The notes: generated by a model from the letters alone, not told the origin. 64,000 nt of DNA from Halorussus ruber (GCF_004765785.1 NZ_SBIT01000018.1:1-64000), one strand, 5' to 3'; counted from the first letter of the stretch, positions 24,898 to 33,677 are shown. Numbers and translations are program-made.

Positions 24898-25854
24898 GTG
24901 GGTGTCGTGTCGGCCCTTCGCTCCGACTCTCGAAGCGTCAGAACCACCGCGTCGGCCTACGCCGAACTCGTCCGACTGGCGAACCTGTTCACCGCGCCGC
25001 CGGACGTGATTCTGGGCGCGGCGCTCGCAAGCGCCGCCGAGGTCGGAGTCGGGGCCGACGCCCCGGTTTCGCTCCGAGCGACCGCCGGACTCGCTGTCGG
25101 GTCGATGTTGCTCTACGCCGGGGGTACGACGCTCAACGACTACTTCGACGCGCCGAAAGACGCCGAGGAGCGCCCCGAGCGCCCGATTCCCTCGGGGCGT
25201 GTTTCGCGCTCGTCGGCGCTCCGGTTCGGCCTCGGTTTGCTCGGGGTCGGGGTAGTTGTCTCGGGCGCGGCGGCAGGTCTCTGGGGTGCGCTCGTCGCGG
25301 GGTCGCTCGCAGGGACCATCCTGCTCTACGACGGGGTGCTGAAGGGCGGGTCCGCCGGATTTCTGGCGATGGGGTCCGCCCGGGGCCTCAACGTCCTCCT
25401 CGGGACGACTGCGGCGGTCGAAATCTCGCCGGTCGGCCTTCCGGCGTGGGCGCTCGCAGTTCCGGTCGTGATTGCGGGCTACGTCGCCGCCGTGACGTAC
25501 ATGGCCGCCGAGGAGGCCTCCGGCGCGGAACGCCGGGCGATTGCGGTCGCCGGGGTGGGGGTCGGCGTGGCTTTCGCGGCAGTACTGGTCCTCCTCTGGA
25601 CGACTGCATCGGCCTCGCCGCTGGTCGGGACGGCGCTGGCTGGCGGCTTTTTGGCGTGGACGGGCCGGGTGCTCGCTGGGGCGTATCGGAACCCCGCGCC
25701 CGAGGTCGTCGGACCCGCGGTGGGCACCTGCGTCCTCGCGCTGGTGGTCCTCGACGCGGCGTTCGCCTCGGTCGCGGGCCTCAGATGGGCGTTCGCCGCG
25801 GTGGCGTTCCTCCTGCCAGCAATCGGTCTGTCACGGGCGTTCGACGTGTCGTGA
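24898..25854 (+). CDS. UbiA-family prenyltransferase-like membrane protein, EboC-like
   Basis: 318 residues with about eight or nine membrane helices. The start is ELVRLANLFTAPPDVILGAALA; the first Asp-rich motif is NDYFDAPKDAEERPERPIPSG. The second motif is weak (LLYDGVLKGG), as in EboC-type UbiA relatives. UbiA enzymes move prenyl groups onto aromatic or sugar acceptors in the membrane. Here the acceptor may be the product of the soluble ebo-like enzymes, which would give a lipid-linked or exportable compound (inference). The start is a GTG at 24898, directly after the stop of the previous gene, with no gap. Not MenA or archaeal DGGGP synthase by neighbourhood. Confidence 0.83.
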   Translation: MGVVSALRSDSRSVRTTASAYAELVRLANLFTAPPDVILGAALASAAEVGVGADAPVSLRATAGLAVGSMLLYAGGTTLNDYFDAPKDAEERPERPIPSGRVSRSSALRFGLGLLGVGVVVSGAAAGLWGALVAGSLAGTILLYDGVLKGGSAGFLAMGSARGLNVLLGTTAAVEISPVGLPAWALAVPVVIAGYVAAVTYMAAEEASGAERRAIAVAGVGVGVAFAAVLVLLWTTASASPLVGTALAGGFLAWTGRVLAGAYRNPAPEVVGPAVGTCVLALVVLDAAFASVAGLRWAFAAVAFLLPAIGLSRAFDVS

Positions 25855-26061
25855 GGGCGTTAGGAAATCGTGAGTTCGGTCGGAGCTATAACTTCAATAG
25901 GAATATCCGGCTTTACTCGGCGAATCGCAAATTCAGTTAGGAAACCGACTATTTCCTGCGGATAGACCGAGGCTAATCGCCGGTCGAGGACTGAAACTGT
26001 CGGTTAGGTAGTGCAAACGGTGTTACCAGACTATATAGAGAAGGATTGTCGGAAGTCCCGA

Positions 26062-28086
26062 ATGTCGAGAGATACCGAAGACAAATCGTCACGACGAACG
26101 TTTCTGAAAGCAACCGCGGCGACCGGCACGGTGGTCGCCGTCGGCGGCGTCGCCGTCAGCGGCGTAACAGGACAGGAGAGACAGGAGTACCGATTCGGCG
26201 GCGAAGTCGCCGGATGGCAGGGCAGAGCGCCGTCCCAAGTCGAGGGTCAGACCAACCCGACCCTCCAACTCAAGGACGGACAGGAGTACGCGTTTACGTG
26301 GGAGAATATCGACGGGCTTCCGCACAACGTCGCCCTCCTCAACCGCGAGGGCGAGGTCATCGAGCGCACCGAAATCATCTCCGAGCAGGGCGCGACACAG
26401 ACGCTCCAGTTCACGGCCAGCACGAACATGGCCGAGTACGTCTGCGAGGTCCACCCGGCGTCGATGCGCGGGAACATCCAGTTCGAGGGACAGACGACCA
26501 CGGCGGGCGAGGAGGAAGTCGAGCGGTTCATGCCCCGCGGCGCGGGCATCGGCGTCGAGCGGATAGCCGACGGGTTCGTTTCGCCGGTCGGTCTCGAAAC
26601 CGCACCGGGAGAGAGCGACCGCAGGTTCATCCTCGACCAAGTTGGCCAACTGTACGTCCACGGCCCCGACGGCCTGCAAGACGAACCGTTCCTCGACCTC
26701 GGCGATAAGACCGTGGACGTGGGCGGTCGTGAGGGAAGCGACTTCGACGAGCGCGGACTCCTCGGAGTGGCCTTCCATCCGAACTTCCAAGAGAACGGTC
26801 GGTTCTTCGTTCGGTACAGCGCGCCGCTCACGGAACCGCCGTTCGTGAGTAGCGCCGACTGGAGCAACGTGGAGGACCTCCAAGAGTACGACCACATGGA
26901 GGTGCTGTCGGAGTTCCAGGCCAGCGACGACCTGAGCAGCGCCGACCCCGAATCCGAGACGCGACTGCTGGAGATGCCCTCGCCCCAGTTCAACCACAAC
27001 GCGGGTGCCGTCGAGTTCGGACCGGACGGGTACCTCTACATCCCGACCGGCGACGGCGGGGACGCCGACGACACCGGACTCGGCCACGTCGAGGACTGGT
27101 ACGACGGGAACGAGGGCGGTAACGGACAGGACGTGACGCAGAATCTGATGGGCGGCGTCCTCCGCATCGACGTGGACAACGAGGGCGACGACCTGCCCTA
27201 CGCCATCCCGGACGACAACCCGTTCGCGGAAGGTGGCGAGTTCGCGGAGTACGACGGACTACCGGAACACTTCGCGTGGGGCCTCCGCAACCCGTGGCGG
27301 GCCTCGTTCAACGACGGCGAACTGTTCTCCGCCTCGAACGGACAGAACCTGTTCGAGCAGGTGGACATCATCCAGAGCGGCGGCAACTACGGCTGGAACC
27401 TCCAGGAGGGGACCCGCTGCTTCAGCACCGAGAACCCCAACGACCCGCCAGAGGAGTGCCCGACCGGAACACCTGACAACGTGCGGGGCGGCGAGGAGTT
27501 CATCGACCCCATCATCGAGTACCCCCACACCTACGAAGGCCGGGGCGTCGGCGTCTCGATCATCGGCGGGTACGTGTACAACAACGACGCTATCTCCGGA
27601 ATTCAGGGCAAGTACGTCTTCGGCGACTACAGTCGGACGGGTGCCGACCCGGCGGGTCGCATCTTCGCCGCGACGCCTCCGGAGGGCGAGGGAATGGGGA
27701 CCGAGACCGGCCAGACGACGACTGAGGGCGGCCAGACCACGACGGCCGACGGCGGCCAGACGACCACCGCGCAGGGCGGCGACGACCAGCTCTGGGACCT
27801 CGAAGAACTCCAGGTAGCCGGAGCCCCGAACGGCAAGCTCAACAAGTTCATCCTCTCGTTCGGCCGGGATAACGAGGGTCAACTCTACGTCCTCGCCAAC
27901 GACACGGGTGTCATCACCGGCGAGACCGGCGAGGTCTTCCGAATCGTCCCGGCAGGCGAGGGCGAGGAAGTGACCACGCCTCAGATGGAGACGACCACGA
28001 CGATGGCCGACGGTGAAACCACCACGATGGCAGAAGGTGAGGCCACGACCGAAGGCGGTGGCGAGACGACGACGACGGGCAACTGA
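26062..28086 (+). CDS. Cupredoxin-PQQ-type sugar dehydrogenase fusion, Tat-exported
   Basis: 674 residues. Tat motif SSRRTFLKA (9-17). A cupredoxin domain (~40-142) has copper ligands His88, Cys128, His131 and Met135, close to domain 1 of the double cupredoxin at 14.6 kb. After a TTTAGEEE linker comes a soluble-glucose-dehydrogenase-type six-blade propeller (GSDH family): VGLETAPGESDRRFILDQ, ERGLLGVAFHPNF, FNHNAGAVEFGPDGYLYI with the catalytic His region, and GLRNPWRASF. A Thr-rich insert (TTTEGGQTTTADGG, ~555-580) interrupts the propeller. The protein probably oxidises sugars outside the cell and hands electrons to its own copper domain (inference). ATG 26062 is preferred over a GTG at 26011 for Tat-signal spacing. 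Confidence 0.87.
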   Translation: MSRDTEDKSSRRTFLKATAATGTVVAVGGVAVSGVTGQERQEYRFGGEVAGWQGRAPSQVEGQTNPTLQLKDGQEYAFTWENIDGLPHNVALLNREGEVIERTEIISEQGATQTLQFTASTNMAEYVCEVHPASMRGNIQFEGQTTTAGEEEVERFMPRGAGIGVERIADGFVSPVGLETAPGESDRRFILDQVGQLYVHGPDGLQDEPFLDLGDKTVDVGGREGSDFDERGLLGVAFHPNFQENGRFFVRYSAPLTEPPFVSSADWSNVEDLQEYDHMEVLSEFQASDDLSSADPESETRLLEMPSPQFNHNAGAVEFGPDGYLYIPTGDGGDADDTGLGHVEDWYDGNEGGNGQDVTQNLMGGVLRIDVDNEGDDLPYAIPDDNPFAEGGEFAEYDGLPEHFAWGLRNPWRASFNDGELFSASNGQNLFEQVDIIQSGGNYGWNLQEGTRCFSTENPNDPPEECPTGTPDNVRGGEEFIDPIIEYPHTYEGRGVGVSIIGGYVYNNDAISGIQGKYVFGDYSRTGADPAGRIFAATPPEGEGMGTETGQTTTEGGQTTTADGGQTTTAQGGDDQLWDLEELQVAGAPNGKLNKFILSFGRDNEGQLYVLANDTGVITGETGEVFRIVPAGEGEEVTTPQMETTTTMADGETTTMAEGEATTEGGGETTTTGN

Positions 28087-28130
28087 GCGACGATGGACGA
28101 CTGACCGCCCACCGACCGACGGCGGAGGAA

Positions 28131-28164
28131 GCGGCCGGGCGGCGGCGCGTCGCCGCCCGGCCGC
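28131..28164. terminator. Perfect GC-rich palindrome after the sugar dehydrogenase
   Basis: GCGGCCGGGCGGCG and CGCCGCCCGGCCGC form a 14-bp stem with a six-base loop, 45 bases after the stop codon. It is probably a transcription terminator or RNA stabiliser. Another long palindrome follows the PhoU-like gene (54005-54042). Confidence 0.5.
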
Positions 28165-28274
28165 AGCGTTCGTCGTGACGGAGCGAAAGCCGTATTTTTA
28201 ATTCTTTAGAAATCATAGTTATTTCTTAAAGACAATAGAATATTTCTCTATCGAGGGAAGTGCCTGACTTTCCG

Positions 28275-28330
28275 CGTGCGCCGACAGGTCGACCAACCGC
28301 CAGCGAACGCTCGGCTGAGCGACCACAGTA
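28275..28330. repeat. Repeat units adjoining copy F
   Basis: On the minus strand from 28330 leftwards a GAGCG unit, GCCGAGCGTTCGCTGGCGG followed by TTGGTCGACC, matches the units beside copies A and B; a second one is badly diverged. Confidence 0.5.
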
Positions 28331-28373
28331 GGGTGGATGAAGTGGCCGCCCGCTGGCGGGGGCTTCAAGAAAC
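28331..28373 (+). repeat. Minimal hairpin element, copy F
   Basis: A 43-base short form: the head GGGTGGATGAAGTGGCCGCC runs almost directly into the tail GGCGGGGGCTTCAAGAAAC, leaving a small hairpin (GCCCGC-tg-GCGGG). It shows that the ends are conserved even without the centre. Confidence 0.65.
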
Positions 28374-28436
28374 CGTCTTCGTAGTCTTTCCGGGGTTGTC
28401 GTTGTCCCAATCGTCTGGTTGCCGACTCCACTATTG

Positions 28437-28830
28437 ACATCCTCCCCGCCCTGAAGGGCGAGGATTCCCACGGCACCGCACCGCTGGATTGGGATGGTTA
28501 CGGTTTGTAGCCGCCACGTTGGACAGCTACTGGCTGTGCCAATCAGCCGTTACTCCTATCCCGGCATGGGATTCAGAGATACTTTCGCTTACCACACCCT
28601 GATTCCTGAGACAGAAGAGGGTGTCTTCTGCGTGGAATCGGGGAATTCCCGATATTGTCCGATTAGGAGAGGCGGGCAGGCCGCCTCGGTTGAATAGTAT
28701 TATGGTGACTGATTACTTAAAACATCCGTTCGGCACGTCGAGTGTGGTTTGTGGATGACTTGTCGGCTTCATCCCCGTCCTGAACGACCGGGCTTTCTCC
28801 TTGCACTTCCGTAATGACCTTCGAGACTCT
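28437..28830. mobile_element. Possible decayed IS200/IS605-type remnant
   Basis: A hairpin CCTCCCCGCCC-tgaa-GGGCGAGG at 28439-28463 resembles the right-end hairpins that follow tnpB in haloarchaeal IS200/IS605-type elements. A related but eroded motif, CCCCGTCCTGAACGACCGGG, lies at 28774-28793. Between them I see no transposase; a 67-codon frame on the plus strand is not convincing. The whole gap 28087-28876 otherwise holds only the palindrome, copy F and an AT-rich island at 28195-28250. Confidence 0.33.
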
Positions 28831-28876
28831 ACCCAGTAGGGACAACACGTAACTACCCGCCCGTCGTCCACGCTCT

Positions 28877-29725
28877 ATGACCGAACTGGCTTTCTCGACC
28901 AACGCCTACACCGAGTACGAACTCCCGGAAGCAATCCGGCGCGTCGCCGACCACGGCTACGCCGGGGTGGAACTCCTCGGCGACGAACCGCACGCCTACT
29001 TCCCCGAGTTCGGCGACCAGGACCGGCAAGCCGTCGAGCAAGCTCTCGACGAGACCGGCCTCGAAGTCTCGAACGTCAACGCCAACACCGCGATGGGCTA
29101 CTACGACGACGCGCCGCCCTCCGCCTTCTTCGACCCCAGTATCATCACCGACGACGACGAGGACCGGGCGTGGCGCGTCGAGTACACCGAGCGCGCGATC
29201 GACCTCGCCGAGGCCGTCGGGTCGCCCGCGGTCTGCCTCGCCACCGGGCGACCGCTTCCCGGCAACCCGCCCGAGGAGGCCCGCGAGTACCTCCGGGAGT
29301 CGCTCGCCGAGATTCTGGACTACGCCGAAGAGCGGGGCGTCGAGGTCGGCATCGAGTTCGAACCCGAACTGCTCGTGGAGTGTACCGACGAAGTGCTCGA
29401 TCTCATCGAGGACGTGGGCAGGGACTCGCTTGGCATCAACCTTGACGTGGGCCACGCCGCGGTCTACGGCGAGGACCTGACCGACACCATCCACCGGAGC
29501 GCGGGCCACATCACGGGCGTCCACCTCGAAGACATCGTCGGCGGGCGCAGAGGCAAGCACTACCACCGCGTGCCCGGCGAGGGCGACATCGACTTCGCGG
29601 CCGTCTTCGACGCGCTGGACGACGTCGGCTACGACGGGTTCGCCACGCTCGAACTCTACACCTACCCCGACGAACCCGACCGCGTCGCACGAGAGGCCTA
29701 CGAGGAGCTGGCGGGGTACTGCTAA
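28877..29725 (+). CDS. Sugar-phosphate isomerase/epimerase paralog
   Basis: A 282-residue TIM barrel of the same family as the 24070 gene; motifs line up one for one (FSTNAYTEYELPEAIRRVADHGYAGVELL, EVSNVNAN, VGIEFEPELLVECTDE, INLDVGHAAVYG, HITGVHLEDIVGGRRGKHYHRVPGEGDIDF, ATLELYTYPDEP). The metal-binding Glu, Asp, His and Glu are present. It stands alone, outside the ebo-like operon, but within 3.1 kb of it, and could act on the same compound. Substrate unknown. Confidence 0.85.
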   Translation: MTELAFSTNAYTEYELPEAIRRVADHGYAGVELLGDEPHAYFPEFGDQDRQAVEQALDETGLEVSNVNANTAMGYYDDAPPSAFFDPSIITDDDEDRAWRVEYTERAIDLAEAVGSPAVCLATGRPLPGNPPEEAREYLRESLAEILDYAEERGVEVGIEFEPELLVECTDEVLDLIEDVGRDSLGINLDVGHAAVYGEDLTDTIHRSAGHITGVHLEDIVGGRRGKHYHRVPGEGDIDFAAVFDALDDVGYDGFATLELYTYPDEPDRVAREAYEELAGYC

Positions 29726-29884
29726 ACGGGACCGATTAGCAAGGCATTTCCGCGAGACGCCGACCGAATCCGACACTCGGCATCTCATCGGCCGTAATCC
29801 GGATTGTAGGCGTCTCTACGGGGCGTTACGCCGTGGACGGTCGTGTCGATTTATGTACGCTTCGTCCTCAGAGCCGCCCGCAGT

Positions 29885-30679
29885 ATGAGAGAACAACTCA
29901 CAAACAGGATGGGACGGACGGCGGCGCTCGGTGTCGCCGTGCTGGTGATGCTGAGTTTCGTCGGGGCAGGAATCGCAACAGTAGGAGCAACGTCTGGGCA
30001 GGACGACGGGACGGCGCAGGTCCGCGTGGCCCACCTCTCGCCGGACGCGCCCGCGGTGGACGTGCTGGTAGACGGGAGCGCGGCGCTCGAAGGCGTCGAG
30101 TTCGGAACCGTCAGCGACTATCTCGACCTCTCGGCGGGCGAACACACGGTGACGATTCAGACCTCCGAGAACGAGACGGTCGTCTTCGAGGGTAACGTCA
30201 CGGTCGAGGCCGACACGATGTACACCGTCGCGGCCGTCGGCGAGGTCACCGAGGACACCTTCGCGCCCGAAATCTACGTGGACGACTTCGAGACGCCCGG
30301 AGACGAGAACGCCTCGGTCCGGCTGATTCACGCCTCGCCCGACGCGCCCGCGGTGGACGTGACCGTCGAGTCCTCGGGTGCAGTGCTGTACGACAACGTC
30401 TCGTTCCCGAACGCGACCGACTACGCCTCGGTCCCGGCGGGCGACTACACGCTCGAAATCCGGCCCGCGACCGAAGACAACGACGGTGAGGTCGTGACCA
30501 CGGTCGACGTCTCGCTGGAGGGCGGCACGGTCTACTCCGCCATCGCGGCCGGGTACCTCTCGCCCGACGAGGCACCCGCCGACACGCCCTTCGAGGTCAT
30601 CCTCGCCACCGACTCCGGCGAGGAGATGATGACGGCCACGGAGACGGCCAACGAGACCACCACGGAATCGGACCACTGA
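29885..30679 (+). CDS. Secreted DUF4397 protein 1
   Basis: 264 residues. A Sec-type signal (helix LGVAVLVMLSFVGAGIATVGATS, ~10-32) precedes two DUF4397 repeats of ~100 residues, each starting with VRVAHLSPDAPAVDVLVDG or VRLIHASPDAPAVDVTVES. DUF4397 domains are beta-rich extracellular modules of unknown function. The tail is Thr/Glu-rich (TATETANETTTESDH) and lacks a PGF-CTERM anchor. The ATG at 29885 is chosen because the signal starts there. A paralog follows 206 bases downstream. Confidence 0.85.
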   Translation: MREQLTNRMGRTAALGVAVLVMLSFVGAGIATVGATSGQDDGTAQVRVAHLSPDAPAVDVLVDGSAALEGVEFGTVSDYLDLSAGEHTVTIQTSENETVVFEGNVTVEADTMYTVAAVGEVTEDTFAPEIYVDDFETPGDENASVRLIHASPDAPAVDVTVESSGAVLYDNVSFPNATDYASVPAGDYTLEIRPATEDNDGEVVTTVDVSLEGGTVYSAIAAGYLSPDEAPADTPFEVILATDSGEEMMTATETANETTTESDH

Positions 30680-30885
30680 AAGCGACCGAACCACCGAAAG
30701 CGAACCGAACGGACGGAGACGGGGACGCGCAGTCTCCCGTCAACTTTTCCAGCGTAAGCCAGATTTCGCGGGAATCCGAGTCGGCCTAACCGGATAATCG
30801 CGGGGTTGACCCGCTCCATTCCCGATTACGCGCTTGGACAGTCGCGTCTGTTTATGACGAATCGAGGCGCAAACGGTTGTGGAGT

Positions 30886-31695
30886 ATGACAGCAACCACT
30901 TCGACGCTGAAACGAACAGTCGCAGTCGGTCTCGCGCTCCTCCTCGTCGCCAGTCTCGGCGTCGGCTCGGTGGCCTCGACCACGCAGGACGCAGAGGGCG
31001 AACCCGCCGAAGTTCGCGTCGCGCACATGTCGCCCGACGCCCCCGAGGTAGACGTGTTGGTGGACAACGAGACGGTGTACCAAGCCGTCGGGTTCAGCGA
31101 CGTGACCGAGTTCGTGGAACTCGAATCGGGCGACCATCAGGTCAGTATCGTCACCGCCGACAACGAGACCGAGGTCTACAGCGCCCAAATCTCGGTCCGA
31201 GCCAACGAGAGCTACACCCTGATGGCCTCCGGCGAGGTCTCGGAGAACGCGACCCGGAGCTTCGGCGTGCAGGCCTACCGGACCGACCCGGCGGTTCCGA
31301 GCGAGAACGAGTCGGCGGTCCGGCTCATCCACGCCTCGCCTGACGCGCCCGCGGTGGACGTGACCCTCCGCCAGTCGGGCGACGTGGTCGCCGACAACGT
31401 CTCGTTCGGTAACGCCACCGACTACGTGACCCTCCCGGAGGGCGTCTACACCTTCGAGGTCCGTCCCGCGACCGCCGACAACGACGGCACCGTGATTGCG
31501 ACCTTCAACGAGAGTCTGATGGGCGGCACCGCCTACTCGACCTTCGCGGCCGGATACGCCGACCCCGACGAGGCACCGGCCAACGAGTCGCTCAGTCTGT
31601 TCGTCGCCATCGACCGGACCGAAAACCCCGAGATACCCGGTGTGACCGTCGCTAACGAGACGACTGCGGCCAACGAGACGACGACCGAGGCGTAG
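30886..31695 (+). CDS. Secreted DUF4397 protein 2
   Basis: A 269-residue tandem paralog of the preceding gene with its own promoter region. Signal helix VAVGLALLLVASLGVGSVAS (~13-32), DUF4397 repeats at ~45-145 (VRVAHMSPDAPEVDVLVDN) and ~148-240 (VRLIHASPDAPAVDVTLRQ), then a Thr/Asn-rich tail NETTAANETTTEA with several N-glycosylation sequons (NxT/S). The frame is open to a TTG at 30877, but the ATG at 30886 fits the signal better. Function unknown, outside the cell. Confidence 0.85.
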   Translation: MTATTSTLKRTVAVGLALLLVASLGVGSVASTTQDAEGEPAEVRVAHMSPDAPEVDVLVDNETVYQAVGFSDVTEFVELESGDHQVSIVTADNETEVYSAQISVRANESYTLMASGEVSENATRSFGVQAYRTDPAVPSENESAVRLIHASPDAPAVDVTLRQSGDVVADNVSFGNATDYVTLPEGVYTFEVRPATADNDGTVIATFNESLMGGTAYSTFAAGYADPDEAPANESLSLFVAIDRTENPEIPGVTVANETTAANETTTEA

Positions 31696-31704
31696 GCTGC
31701 CGAC

Positions 31705-32196
31705 CTACCCGCCGTTTTTCTCGATTTTCTCGGCGACCGCGGCCAACTGCTCGCGGCGCTGTTCCCGGGCGGCGTCTCTGAGCGCCTGCTGGTTCTCGGT
31801 CGGGCAGTCGAGGTCCGGCACGGGCGTCGGCGTGCCGTCCTCGTCCAGTGCGACGAAGGTGAAGAAGGAGGTGGTGGTCTCGCGCTCCTCGCCCTCGCGG
31901 GGGTCTTCGGCGCGAACGTCCACCTTCACGTCGATGCTGGTCTCGCCCGTGTCGAAGACGAACGCCTCCACGATGGCGACCTCGCCGCGGTCGATCGGCG
32001 AGATGAAATCCACGTGGTCCATCGAGGCCGTGACGCACTGGTGGTTGGAGAACCGCATCGCGGCGATGGCCCCGCAGATGTCCATCCAGTGGAGGACCGC
32101 GCCCCCGAGCGCCCGGCCGAGGTTGTTGGTGTCGTTCGGGAGGAGCAACTCGGTCATCTCGGTGTACGAATCCATCAGCGTCGCGCTGTCGGACAT
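31705..32196 (-). CDS. Acyl-CoA thioesterase, hotdog fold
   Basis: A 163-residue YciA/BACH-type thioesterase: NLGRALGGAVLHWMDICGAIAAMRFSNHQCVTASMDHVDFISPI, with the catalytic Asp of MD and the family LGG..L.WMD motif, and later TSIDVKVDV. It hydrolyses acyl-CoAs in the cytoplasm, chain length unknown. The acidic C-terminal tail is haloarchaeal. It converges with DUF4397 gene 2 (nine-base gap) and is divergent from the TraB gene. Confidence 0.88.
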   Translation of the reverse strand: MSDSATLMDSYTEMTELLLPNDTNNLGRALGGAVLHWMDICGAIAAMRFSNHQCVTASMDHVDFISPIDRGEVAIVEAFVFDTGETSIDVKVDVRAEDPREGEERETTTSFFTFVALDEDGTPTPVPDLDCPTENQQALRDAAREQRREQLAAVAEKIEKNGG

Positions 32197-32359
32197 TATT
32201 TTGTGTCTCGCGCGCGAGGATTTGGTAGTTTCGCCTTCCGGGGAGTGGCGTCTCCCACCTTTCGCCTTCCGGAGGAGCCTCTTCTTCCGGACCTCTCAGA
32301 CCGATGGTAAATATCCTGGCACCGACAACGGTAAAAAGGGACGGCGTGTAAGGCGAACG

Positions 32360-33661
32360 ATGAGCGATTCAGCCGAGTTGGACGCCGGAGACGGCGACGG
32401 GAGCGTCCGGGTCGTCGGGACGGCCCACGTCTCCGCCGACAGCGTCGAGGAGGTCCGCGAGACCATCGACGCCGAGCGCCCCGACGTGGTCGCGGTCGAA
32501 CTCGACGAGGGCCGGTATCGTCAGATGCAGGGCGAGGTGGCCCAAGACCTCGAACCATCCGACCTCTTGCAGGGCAACACCGTCTTCCAGTTCATCGCCT
32601 ACTGGATGCTGTCGTACGTTCAGGCCCGGATGGGCGACCGATTCGACATCGAACCCGGCGCGGACATGGAGGCGGCCATCGACGCCGCCGAGACCGTCGG
32701 GAGCGAAGTCGCGCTGGTGGACCGAGACATCCAGACGACGATTCAGCGCTTCTGGGCCCGGATGTCCATCTTCGAGAAGTTGCGGATGGTCTGGGAACTC
32801 TGTCTGGCGATGGTCGGCATCGGCGACCCCGGAGAGGACGAGGAGTTCGACATCGAGGAACTGACCGACGGCGACGTGGTCTCGGCGATGATGGAAGAGT
32901 TCCGCCAGTTCTCGCCCGGCGGAGCCGAAGCCCTCATCGACGAGCGCGACGCCTTCATCGCCCACAACCTCGTCCAACTCCGGGACGCGGGCCACGACGT
33001 CGTCGCAATCGTCGGCGCGGGCCACCGCGCGGGCATCGAGGAGTACCTCGAACGACCCGAGACCCTCCCGCCGATGGAGAGTCTCACCGGAACGGAGTCG
33101 GGAGGTCGATTCTCCCTGTTCAAACTCTTCGGCTACGTGATGGCGCTGGGCTTCCTCTCGTTCTTCTTCCTGCTGTTCATGGCTGGGGTCCGGAACACCC
33201 TCCTGCTGAAGGTGTTCGCGGCGTGGTTCCTGTTCAACGGCGTCTTCGCGTTCGGACTGGCGAAGCTGGCTGGCGCGCGCTGGACCTCGGCGGGCGTCGG
33301 CGGCGCAGTCGCGTGGCTGACGAGCGTCAACCCTCTCCTCGCGCCGGGGTGGTTCGCGGGCTACGTCGAACTGAAATACACCTCGGTCAACGTCGGCGAC
33401 ATCGCCACACTCAACGAGATTCTCTCCGACGACGAGAGTCCGCTCAAGGACATCTTGGGCCGGATGCTCGACGTGCCGCTGTTCCGACTCATCGCCATCG
33501 TGGCGATGACCAACGTCGGGAGCATGATAGCGAGTCTGGCCTTCCCGTTCGTCGTCTTGCCCCTACTGGGGTCCCAAATCGGCGGCGTGGACCAGATTAC
33601 GAACCTGATGATACAGGGCGCGCAGAACAGCGCAGACCTCATCGTACAGACGCTAACATGA
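32360..33661 (+). CDS. TraB/PrgY-family membrane protein
   Basis: A 433-residue TraB-domain protein. Residues ~15-245 form the soluble domain with VRVVGTAHVSADSVEEVRETI, the paired Glu of VAVELDEGRY, and VVAIVGAGHRAGI, the GxxH and E..R motifs of this putative metal-dependent peptidase/EreA-like superfamily. The C-terminal part (~255-433) has five or so membrane helices. In enterococci PrgY/TraB blunts peptide pheromone; archaeal members are widespread with unknown substrate. The next gene, an M50 peptidase, starts 17 bases after it, so a membrane proteolysis function is possible. Confidence 0.87.
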   Translation: MSDSAELDAGDGDGSVRVVGTAHVSADSVEEVRETIDAERPDVVAVELDEGRYRQMQGEVAQDLEPSDLLQGNTVFQFIAYWMLSYVQARMGDRFDIEPGADMEAAIDAAETVGSEVALVDRDIQTTIQRFWARMSIFEKLRMVWELCLAMVGIGDPGEDEEFDIEELTDGDVVSAMMEEFRQFSPGGAEALIDERDAFIAHNLVQLRDAGHDVVAIVGAGHRAGIEEYLERPETLPPMESLTGTESGGRFSLFKLFGYVMALGFLSFFFLLFMAGVRNTLLLKVFAAWFLFNGVFAFGLAKLAGARWTSAGVGGAVAWLTSVNPLLAPGWFAGYVELKYTSVNVGDIATLNEILSDDESPLKDILGRMLDVPLFRLIAIVAMTNVGSMIASLAFPFVVLPLLGSQIGGVDQITNLMIQGAQNSADLIVQTLT

Positions 33662-33677
33662 CCGACCAAATCCTGCT

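Noticed and set aside
24898-25854. MenA or DGGGP synthase
   Set aside because: UbiA family, but the weak second Asp motif and the operon context do not suit quinone or core-lipid synthesis.
28494-28697. 67-codon open frame in the IS-like scar
   Set aside because: No similarity I can recognise, low-quality start, and it lies between eroded hairpins; better read as non-coding remnant.
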